Source of the DNA: Planctomycetota bacterium
GTDB taxonomy: Bacteria > Planctomycetota > UBA11346
Length of the DNA stretch: 6,408 bases
Reading direction: 5' to 3'
Assembly (NCBI GenBank): GCA_013821615.1
Contig: JACDGQ010000192.1
Span: forward strand, 1 to 6,408
The notes beneath the pieces were generated by a model, which was not told the DNA's origin, did not search any database, and saw nothing but the letters and a program-made list of their open reading frames with translations. The position numbers were made by a program, and so were the translations under genes. Of the stretch, positions 1 to 5,749 are shown piece after piece; the stretch's first letter is position 1, and every line of letters begins with the position of its first letter.

Positions 1-1
1 G

Positions 2-199
2 GTGTGCGCCGACGACGGCCCGGCCCAGGTCATCCTGCCGGTGCCCGGCCACGCGCGGGTGCTCGGCGTGTGCCTGGGCGGACCGGGCATGACCACGCTG
101 TTCGCGTTCTGCGGCGGCAGCATCTGGAAGCGCGCGGTGAAGATCCACGCCATGGGCGCCTTCACGCCGTGGACGAAGGTCAACGGGACGCCGCTGTAA
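2..199 (+). CDS. SMP-30/gluconolactonase-like protein, C-terminal fragment
   Basis: Only the last ~66 codons are in the window; the reading frame is open to the left edge, so the GTG at 2 is probably an internal codon and the true start lies outside. The visible part reads as the last blades of a beta-propeller of the SMP-30/gluconolactonase/LRE family: a strand with ILPVPG, then LGGPGMTTLFAFCGG, matching the family's usual 'GGPDxxTLyvt.gg' element, and a tail ending in GAFTPWTKVNGTPL. Family members are calcium-dependent lactonases or related sugar-acid hydrolases, but no metal ligand lies in this fragment, so the activity cannot be judged. It is separated from the sugar cassette by 141 bp that contain a promoter-like motif, so it is probably a separate transcription unit. 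No convincing intrinsic terminator follows the TAA. The assignment rests on a short stretch and is moderate. Confidence 0.6.
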   Translation: MCADDGPAQVILPVPGHARVLGVCLGGPGMTTLFAFCGGSIWKRAVKIHAMGAFTPWTKVNGTPL

Positions 200-267
200 A
201 GCGGAGGGCCGCGTAGCGGGGTGCCGCCCGGAATATCACAAAAGTACATTCCCCGATGCGCCCAGGT

Positions 268-288
268 GCATGGCGGTCCGCGCCATGC
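268..288. promoter_or_regulatory. Perfect inverted repeat, candidate operator
   Basis: The sequence GCATGGCG (268-275), a 5-nt spacer and CGCCATGC (281-288) form a perfect 8+8 bp inverted repeat 21 bp long. It occupies the space where a -35 box and spacer would lie and ends directly before the extended -10 motif at 289-297. The position and symmetry suit a dimeric regulator that controls the sugar-porter/fructokinase/GH32 cassette. A further copy of the half-site core GCCATGC lies at 338-344, across the start codon of the porter gene. Which protein binds is not shown. AraC-type proteins often use direct repeats, so a LacI- or GntR-type repressor encoded elsewhere is also possible. With a 5-nt loop it could also fold as a hairpin, but it lies upstream of the predicted transcript start and has no T-tract. 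Confidence 0.45.
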
Positions 289-297
289 TGGTACAAT
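289..297 (+). promoter_or_regulatory. Extended -10 promoter motif for the sugar cassette
   Basis: TGGTACAAT matches the extended -10 pattern TGnTATAAT with a single mismatch. It would put the transcription start near 303-305 and leave a leader of about 36 nt before the ATG at 341. No good -35 hexamer is present at the usual spacing (269-274 reads CATGGC), which fits an extended -10 promoter or one dependent on an activator. A locally AT-rich patch at 231-250 lies upstream. It stands out in this GC-rich region and could aid RNA polymerase or activator binding. The assignment assumes a sigma-70-type promoter, and none has been demonstrated here. Confidence 0.4.
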
Positions 298-340
298 GCA
301 CGGCATGCCCCCGCCCTCCTCCCTGCCCTCGGGTGAAGCC

Positions 341-1747
341 ATGCACGTCACGGACACCGCCGCGCCCAGTCTCGGTGCGCGAGCTCCCGCCGCGCGTTTC
401 GGCGTCCTGCCCAGCAGCATCGTCGCGGCCCTGGGTGGCCTGCTCTTCGGCTTCGACACGGCGGTGATCTCCGGCACGACCGCGGTGCTGCCGCGGGTCT
501 TCGCCCTGGATGCCGGCGGCGTGCAGCTCGGCTTCACCGTGGCGAGCGCGCTGCTCGGCACCATCGTGGGTGCGCTGCTCGGTGGCGCACCGAGCGAGCG
601 CTTCGGCCGGCGCAAGGTGCTGTATGCGGTCGCGGCGCTGTTCTTCCTGTCCGCGCTGGGCTGCAGCCTCGCGCCGGTGTGGTCGGTGCTGGTCGCCTGC
701 CGGTTCCTCGGTGGCATCGCGGTGGGCGCCGCCTCGGTAGTGTCGCCGCTCTATATCGCCGAGATCGCGCCGGCGCGCCTGCGCGGCCGTCTGGTCGCGA
801 TCAGCCAGGCCAACGTGGTCAGCGGCATCCTGCTCGCCTACGTATCGAACTGGGCAGTCTTCACCATCTGCGGCAGCAGCGACAGCGCCTGGCGCTGGAT
901 GCTCGCCGTGCAGATGGTCCCGGCGGCCGCCTTCTTCGTGCTGCTGTCCTTCATCCCCGAGAGCCCGCGCTGGCTGGTCGGCCGCGGTCGCGACGACGAG
1001 GCGCGCCGCGTCCTGACCGGGCTGGGCGCCGCAGACGCTGAGCAGGAGCTGGAGCGGATCCGCGCCTCGCTGCGCGGCGCGGTGGTCGGCCGGCGCGAGC
1101 GCTTGTTCCAACGTGCCCACTCCCTGCCCATCATCGCGACCATCCTGGTGGCGACCTTCAACCAGGTCTCGGGCATCAACGCGCTGATCTACTACGCCGG
1201 GGACATCTTCGCGCTCGCCGGGGCGGATCGCGGCTCCGCGCTGTTCCAGTCCATGCTGCTCGGCGGCACCAACCTGGTCTTCACCCTGCTCGCCATGACC
1301 TGCATCGACCGCTTCGGCCGCCGGCCGCTGCTGATCGTCGGAGGTCTCGGTACCGCGCTGTGCCTGGCCGGGGTCGCGTGGACTTTCTACCACCACCCGC
1401 CGGGCAGCCCGGCGACCGGCCAGGACGGGGCGCTGGTGCTCGCCTGCCTGCTCGGCTACATCGCCTGCTTCGCCTTCTCGCAGGGAGCGGTGATCTGGGT
1501 GTTCATCAGCGAGATCTTCCCCAACCGCGTGCGCACCCAGGGCCAGGCGCTGGGCAGCCTCGTCCACTGGGTGTGGGCGGCGGCGATCAGCTGGATCTTC
1601 CCGGTCATCGCCAGCGCCTCGGGTGGGCACGCCTTCGCCTTCTTCGCCGCGATGATGTTGCTCCAGGCCTTCCTGGCGTGGCGCTACATGCCCGAGACCA
1701 AGGGCACCTCGCTCGAAGGCATCCAGCAGAATCTCGGTATACACTGA
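341..1747 (+). CDS. MFS sugar porter (sugar:H+ symporter type)
   Basis: This 468-residue inner-membrane transporter belongs to the sugar porter family of the major facilitator superfamily, whose members import mono- or disaccharides, often with a proton. The family signatures appear in order: GGLLFGFDTAVISG in TM1 (32-45), FGRRK after TM2 (88-92), RFLGGIAVG (121-129), PLYIAEIAPARLRGRL (136-151), PESPRWLV (206-213), QVSGINALIYYA in TM7 (275-286), DRFGRRPL (323-330), WVFISEIFPNRVRTQGQ (386-402) and C-terminal PETKGTSLE (451-459). About 12 hydrophobic segments and the length are normal for the family. TM7 has N-Q where many homologues have Q-Q, and loop 2-3 has ERFGRR instead of DRFGRR. The frame is open back to GTG 221, but ATG 341 is preferred: it has GGTGA at 332-336, the protein then starts just before TM1, and the in-frame ATGs at 296 and 305 lie in or at the promoter. 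With a fructokinase and a GH32 enzyme downstream, fructose or sucrose is the likely substrate; the sequence alone does not settle which. Confidence 0.93.
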   Translation: MHVTDTAAPSLGARAPAARFGVLPSSIVAALGGLLFGFDTAVISGTTAVLPRVFALDAGGVQLGFTVASALLGTIVGALLGGAPSERFGRRKVLYAVAALFFLSALGCSLAPVWSVLVACRFLGGIAVGAASVVSPLYIAEIAPARLRGRLVAISQANVVSGILLAYVSNWAVFTICGSSDSAWRWMLAVQMVPAAAFFVLLSFIPESPRWLVGRGRDDEARRVLTGLGAADAEQELERIRASLRGAVVGRRERLFQRAHSLPIIATILVATFNQVSGINALIYYAGDIFALAGADRGSALFQSMLLGGTNLVFTLLAMTCIDRFGRRPLLIVGGLGTALCLAGVAWTFYHHPPGSPATGQDGALVLACLLGYIACFAFSQGAVIWVFISEIFPNRVRTQGQALGSLVHWVWAAAISWIFPVIASASGGHAFAFFAAMMLLQAFLAWRYMPETKGTSLEGIQQNLGIH

Positions 1748-1750
1748 GCC

Positions 1751-2713
1751 ATGGGCACCCGCGCCACCACCAGCACCACCGCTGCGCCGCCCCTGCTGGT
1801 CGGCATCGGCGAGATCCTCTGGGACCTGCTGCCGGACGGCCGCCAGCCCGGCGGCGCGCCGACCAATGTCGCCTGGCACGCCGCCCAGCTCGGGCTGCGC
1901 GCGACGGTGGTCAGCGCGGTCGGCGACGATGACGACGGCCGTGAGCTGATGGTGCGCCTCGACGCGATCGGCCTGGACCGCAGCCACATCGCCGTCGAGC
2001 CCGCGCACCCGACCGGGACGGCGGGCGTGGTGCTGGACGCCGCGGGACGCTCGACCTTCACCATCGCCGCAGGCGTGGCTTGGGACCGCATCGCCCTGCA
2101 CACCGGCCTGCTGCACCTCGCGGTGGAGGCGGCGGCGGTGTGCGTCGGCACGCTCGCGCAGCGCGACGAGGTCTCGCGCACCACCATTCAGGCCTTCCTC
2201 GCCGCCACCCGCCCGGGCTGCCTGCGCGTCTACGACGTCAACCTGCGTCAGCACCACTTCAACGCCACCATCGTCGCGCAGACCATCGCCGCCTGCCACG
2301 TGGTCAAGGTCAGCGACGAGGAATGGCCGATCGTCGCCGGGCTGATCGATCTGCCCGCGGACCCGCGCTCCGGCGCCATGGCGCTGCGCAAGCGCCATGA
2401 CCTGCGGCTGGTGGCGGTGACGCGTGGGCCGCACGGCAGCCTGCTCTGCGACGCGCACGGTCTGCACGACCACCCCGGCATCCCCGCCGCCGTGGTCGAC
2501 ACCGTCGGCGCCGGCGACGCCTTCACCGCCGCGGTGACCGCCGGCCTGCTGCTCGGCATGCCGCTCGCGCGCTTGCACGACCTCGCTTCTCGCGCAGCCG
2601 CCCACGTCTGCGCCTCGCGGGGGGCGACGCCGACCCTGCCGGCAGAGATCACCAGCGCGTTCCGCGCCGCGCTGCCGGCGCGGCCCGCAGTACGCGCGCC
2701 CGCCGCTTCGTGA
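1751..2713 (+). CDS. PfkB-family fructokinase
   Basis: This 320-residue cytoplasmic sugar kinase of the ribokinase/PfkB family most likely converts fructose and ATP to fructose 6-phosphate. Visible motifs are GEILWDLLPDG near the N-terminus (20-30), the sugar-binding PfkB element GGAPTNVAWHAAQLG (34-48), HPTGTAGVVLDAAG (86-99), DVNLRQ (162-167), VTRGPHGS (223-230) and the anion-hole/catalytic signature DTVGAGDAF (250-258), in which Asp256 is the expected catalytic base. The GEILWDLLP start and the HPTGT segment are typical of fructokinases rather than ribokinases or phosphofructokinases. The start codon follows the porter stop by 3 nt with no clear Shine-Dalgarno sequence, which suggests translational coupling. 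The C-terminal ~15 residues are Ala/Pro/Arg-rich and probably disordered. In the cassette it would handle fructose freed by the GH32 enzyme. Another ketose or hexose substrate is possible. Confidence 0.9.
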   Translation: MGTRATTSTTAAPPLLVGIGEILWDLLPDGRQPGGAPTNVAWHAAQLGLRATVVSAVGDDDDGRELMVRLDAIGLDRSHIAVEPAHPTGTAGVVLDAAGRSTFTIAAGVAWDRIALHTGLLHLAVEAAAVCVGTLAQRDEVSRTTIQAFLAATRPGCLRVYDVNLRQHHFNATIVAQTIAACHVVKVSDEEWPIVAGLIDLPADPRSGAMALRKRHDLRLVAVTRGPHGSLLCDAHGLHDHPGIPAAVVDTVGAGDAFTAAVTAGLLLGMPLARLHDLASRAAAHVCASRGATPTLPAEITSAFRAALPARPAVRAPAAS

Positions 2714-2734
2714 CCGTCTGCGCCAACGTTTCGT

Positions 2735-2738
2735 GAGG
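2735..2738 (+). promoter_or_regulatory. Ribosome binding site of the GH32 gene
   Basis: GAGG (within TGAGGGA) lies 6 nt before ATG 2745 and decides the start. The in-frame GTG at 2733 overlaps this site and has no purine-rich sequence before it. Starting at 2745 also places the signal peptide at the very N-terminus. Confidence 0.6.
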
Positions 2739-2744
2739 GATGCC

Positions 2745-4847
2745 ATGATCTTCCGCTGCCTGCTGCTCAGCGCCACGCTCGCGACCGCGACCGCCGCCGA
2801 AGACCTCGTCATCGCCGATTTCGACGGCGCCGATTACGGCGCGTGGACCGCGAGCGGCACCGCCTTCGGCAGCGGACCCGCGCACGGCGCGCTCGACGGC
2901 CAGCAGGCGCTGCACGGCGTCGACGGCGCCGGCCTGGTCGATTCGTATCACGGGCGCGACGCCGCCACCGGCACGCTCACCTCGCCGGCATTCACCATCG
3001 CGCGCAGCCACCTCGCCATGCTGGTCGGTGGCGGCGCCGATGCGCAGCGGCTGACGGTCGGCCTGCTCGTCGACGGCGTCGTGGTGCGCTCTGCGACCGG
3101 CTCGAGCAGCCGGGCGGACGACCATGAGGTGCTCGACTGGGTGTCGTGGGACGTCGTCGCCTGGCAGGGCCGGCAGGCGACCATCGTGATCACCGACACC
3201 GCCACCGGCGGCTGGGGGCACATCCTGGTGGACCACATCGTGCAGAGCGACCACGAGCATGCGCCGGCCGCGCCGGCGCAGCGCGCCTTCCACCTCGACC
3301 GTCCCTGGCTGGCCATCCCGGTACTGCCCGGCGCGCCCAAGCGCACCATGTCCCTGCTGATCGGCGGCGTGCTGCAGAAGGAATTCGTGGTCGAGCTCGC
3401 CCCCGGCGCACCGGCCTTCTGGACGGGCTGCGACCTCACTCCCTATCAGGGCCAGGATGCGGAACTGCGCATCGACCGCGTGGAGACCGACTCCGCAGGC
3501 TGGCGCACGCTGGCCCTCGCCGACGCCATCCCCGGCACCGCGGACATCTACCACGAGGCGCTGCGCCCGCAGTTCCACTTCACATCGCGCCGCGGCTGGC
3601 TCAACGATCCCAACGGCCTGGTCTTCCTCGATGGCGAATACCACCTGTACTACCAGCACAACCCCTTCGGCACCGCGTGGGAGAACATGCACTGGGGCCA
3701 CGCGGTCAGCCCCGACCTGGTGCACTGGCGCGAGCTGCCGCCGACGCTGTGGCGGCGCCACGCCTTCTCGGGCAGCGCCGCCGTCGACGCGCACAACAGC
3801 GGCGGCTTCCCGGGCGGCGATGGACCCGCGCTGGTCGCGGCCTGGACCAGCACCGACCGCGGCGAGTGCATCGCCTATTCCCGCGACCGTGGCCGCACCT
3901 TCACCGAGATCCCCGAAAATCCGGTCATCCGCCACCAGGGCCGCGACCCGCGCATCTTCTGGCATGCGCCTTCAGAGCGCTGGGTGATGGCCGTGTACGA
4001 CGAGTCGGACGGCAAGCGCTGGATCGCCATCTACACCTCCACCGATCTCAGGCAGTGGACGGCCCAGAGCCGCATCGAGGGCTTCTACGAATGCCCCGAT
4101 CTGTTCGAATTGCCGGTGGCAGATCAGCCCGGCGCCTCGCGCTGGGTGCTGACTGCGGCGAACGGCCACTACCTGCTCGGCCGCTTCGACGGCCGCACCT
4201 TCACCCCCGACCAGCCCGCGCAGATCGCCTTCCCCGCCGCCGGCAACCTCTACGCCGCGCAGACCTGGAACGATGCGCCGGACGGCCGCCGCCTGCGCAT
4301 CGGCTGGTTCCAGACCGAACTCGCGGGCATGCCCTTCAACCAGTCGATGTCTTTCCCGGTGGAGCTGACCCTGCGCGCCACGCCCGCCGGGCTGCGCGTG
4401 TGCGCCAATCCGGCGCGCGAGCTCGCTGGCCTGAAGGAGCACGTGCAGCGCATCATCATCCCGGGTGCGCTGCCGCCCGGCCTCGACGCGCTCGCGGGCG
4501 CCTCCGGCGAACTGCTCGACCTCCAGGGCACCTTCATCGTCCCTGCGCAAGGCCGGCTCGAGCTCACCCTGCGCGGCGTGCCGCTGACCTACGACGCGGT
4601 CCACCAGCAGCTCGCGTGCGCCGGCGCGACGGTGCCGCTGGCCCTGGTAGACGGCCGGCTCACGCTGCGCGTGCTCGTCGACCGCGCCTCCATCGAGGTG
4701 TTCGCGGATGGCGGCCTGGTCTACATGCCCATGGCCGTCGCCATCGCACCCGCCGAGCGCAGCCTGCACCTGACCGCGACCGGTGGGGTGGAGATCGCCG
4801 ACCTCACCGTGACCACGCTGCGCTCCGCGTGGCCAGCGCAGCCCTGA
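2745..4847 (+). CDS. Secreted GH32 beta-fructosidase (levanase/inulinase/invertase type)
   Basis: This 700-residue exported glycoside hydrolase of family 32 hydrolyses beta-fructosyl bonds in levan, inulin or sucrose. Residues 1-17/18 form a signal peptide (hydrophobic CLLLSATLATATAA with an ATA-A cleavage context). Two beta-rich regions follow: ~19-170, containing LTSPAFTIARSHLAMLVGGG and a WGHILVD end, and ~177-262. The five-bladed propeller begins near 270. Its three catalytic acids are all present: nucleophile Asp288 in WLNDPNG, transition-state stabiliser Asp401 in RDP, and acid/base Glu449 in ECPDLF. QHNPFG (304-309) and FSGSA (341-345) support the fold. The C-terminal GH32 beta-sandwich contains LVDRASIEVFADGG. 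The N-terminal arrangement is like that of GH32 proteins from Bacteroidetes and PVC bacteria. It follows the fructokinase by 31 nt, so it is probably in the same operon. The choice between endo- and exo-action, and between sucrose and polymer, cannot be read from the sequence. Confidence 0.93.
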   Translation: MIFRCLLLSATLATATAAEDLVIADFDGADYGAWTASGTAFGSGPAHGALDGQQALHGVDGAGLVDSYHGRDAATGTLTSPAFTIARSHLAMLVGGGADAQRLTVGLLVDGVVVRSATGSSSRADDHEVLDWVSWDVVAWQGRQATIVITDTATGGWGHILVDHIVQSDHEHAPAAPAQRAFHLDRPWLAIPVLPGAPKRTMSLLIGGVLQKEFVVELAPGAPAFWTGCDLTPYQGQDAELRIDRVETDSAGWRTLALADAIPGTADIYHEALRPQFHFTSRRGWLNDPNGLVFLDGEYHLYYQHNPFGTAWENMHWGHAVSPDLVHWRELPPTLWRRHAFSGSAAVDAHNSGGFPGGDGPALVAAWTSTDRGECIAYSRDRGRTFTEIPENPVIRHQGRDPRIFWHAPSERWVMAVYDESDGKRWIAIYTSTDLRQWTAQSRIEGFYECPDLFELPVADQPGASRWVLTAANGHYLLGRFDGRTFTPDQPAQIAFPAAGNLYAAQTWNDAPDGRRLRIGWFQTELAGMPFNQSMSFPVELTLRATPAGLRVCANPARELAGLKEHVQRIIIPGALPPGLDALAGASGELLDLQGTFIVPAQGRLELTLRGVPLTYDAVHQQLACAGATVPLALVDGRLTLRVLVDRASIEVFADGGLVYMPMAVAIAPAERSLHLTATGGVEIADLTVTTLRSAWPAQP

Positions 4848-4850
4848 GCA

Positions 4851-5687
4851 TCACGCCGGGCTGAGCCGACCCAGGTCGAAGCGGCTCGGCGCGATGCCGG
4901 TGCGGGCCTTGAAGAAGCGCGAGAAGTAGAACGGCGAGGCGAAGCCCAGCGCCCGCGCGACCTCCCCGACCGCCTCGCCCGCGAGCAGCCGCGCGCAGGC
5001 GCGTTCGACCAGGCGGTCGGCGATGAACTCCTTGGGTGCTTTGCCGAGCTGCGCCCGGAATTCGCGCGTGAAGTGCTCCCGGCTCAGCCCCATCAGCCCG
5101 GCGAGCTCGGCGCTGCGCAGATCGGCGCGGCAATTGGCCTCGATGTGCTGCAGCACTTCCAGGAAGCGGTGGTGGCTCTCGTGCCGCCGCTGCAGTCCGG
5201 CGAGATCGCCCTTGAGGAACTCCGCGATCAGCAGGGTTAGCACCCCGCGCAGCCGCATCACCCGCTCGAGGTCGCCCTCGCCGCGGATCGCCTCATACGC
5301 CATCGCCACCAGCTCGCGCCGGTCGCTGCGCAGCGCGCAGCCCGTGGCGCCGGTGAACACGTCGTGCCCGGGGATGGTCTCGAGCCGGAAGTGGAAGGCG
5401 ATCATGCGCATGTCGGCGTGGAAATCGAAACCGAGCAGCCGTCCCGGCGGCATGAACACCACCGCCCCCGGCGCGAGCGGGAAGGCCCGCCGCCCCGCCG
5501 GCGCCGCGATGTCCGTCACCCGGCTGCCCGTACCCCCACTGTGCGCCCCGACCAAAAACAGCCGACTCCACGGCATGGCGTTGCGGCTATGGATCTCCGG
5601 CCCATCGACGTCCACGCAGTAGTGGCAGATGACCTTGAACAGGCCTTGGTTGTGCTCGAACCAGTGGAGGTGTTTGTGCTGGGGCAT
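4851..5687 (-). CDS. AraC-family transcriptional regulator
   Basis: This 278-residue DNA-binding protein has the usual AraC layout. The N-terminal half (~1-110) is a cupin-like ligand-sensing domain; FPLAPGAVVFMPPG at 69-82 is the typical strand of this domain. A helical linker (~120-165) follows. The C-terminal domain (~175-270) has two helix-turn-helix motifs: RSAELAGLMGLSREHFTREF (191-210) and VGEVARALGFASPFYFSRFF (240-259), followed by TGIAPSRF, the family's 'G.sP..yR' end. ATG 5687 is chosen because an in-frame TGA lies just upstream; no strong Shine-Dalgarno sequence is seen. The gene converges on the GH32 gene with a 3-nt gap and follows the heme-protein gene by 62 nt on the same strand. 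Control of the adjacent fructan cassette is the natural inference from location, with a sugar as likely effector, but nothing in the sequence proves the target. Confidence 0.9.
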   Translation of the reverse strand: MPQHKHLHWFEHNQGLFKVICHYCVDVDGPEIHSRNAMPWSRLFLVGAHSGGTGSRVTDIAAPAGRRAFPLAPGAVVFMPPGRLLGFDFHADMRMIAFHFRLETIPGHDVFTGATGCALRSDRRELVAMAYEAIRGEGDLERVMRLRGVLTLLIAEFLKGDLAGLQRRHESHHRFLEVLQHIEANCRADLRSAELAGLMGLSREHFTREFRAQLGKAPKEFIADRLVERACARLLAGEAVGEVARALGFASPFYFSRFFKARTGIAPSRFDLGRLSPA

Positions 5688-5694
5688 GCGGGAC

Positions 5695-5707
5695 CGGGAT
5701 CATCCCG
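5695..5707. promoter_or_regulatory. Short palindrome upstream of the AraC-type gene
   Basis: CGGGAT, one central C and ATCCCG form a perfect 6-1-6 palindrome 8-20 nt upstream of the regulator's ATG. The 1-nt centre rules out a normal hairpin in this form, so if it is functional it would act as a DNA-binding site, for example for autoregulation. It shares no sequence with the repeat at 268-288. In GC-rich DNA a 6-bp palindrome can arise by chance, hence the low confidence. Confidence 0.25.
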
Positions 5708-5749
5708 TGGGTGCGAACGCAGGGAAGCGGTGGCGGTGCGCCTCGCCGC

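Noticed and set aside
208..230. Possible terminator hairpin after the SMP-30-like gene
   Set aside because: Only 4-bp G/C stems such as CGGG...CCCG can be formed and no T-run follows, so it is not a convincing intrinsic terminator.
221..340. N-terminal extension of the sugar porter to GTG 221
   Set aside because: It would run through the palindrome and the extended -10 motif and add 40 residues of no familiar character. ATG 341 has a GGTGA sequence before it and gives a normal porter N-terminus.
236..2812. 858-codon open frame on the - strand opposite the porter and fructokinase genes
   Set aside because: It is antisense to two genes with full family signatures. Its translation is low-complexity, rich in Arg, Gly, Ala, Asp, Glu and His with few hydrophobic residues, as expected of a shadow frame in GC-rich DNA where stops are rare.
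2649..3965. 438-codon open frame on the - strand opposite the GH32 gene
   Set aside because: Biased Ala/Arg/Gly/Val composition, no family motif, no ribosome binding site of note, and complete overlap with the well-supported GH32 gene.
3146..4864. 572-codon open frame on the + strand inside the GH32 gene
   Set aside because: It overlaps the GH32 catalytic region in another frame. The product is Arg/Ala/Pro/His-rich with no recognisable motif, typical of a GC-rich shadow frame.
5573..5580. Second copy of the operator half-site GCATGGCG
   Set aside because: It lies inside the AraC-type coding sequence, has no partner arm at the right distance, and includes a CAT complement of a Met codon; a chance match is likely.
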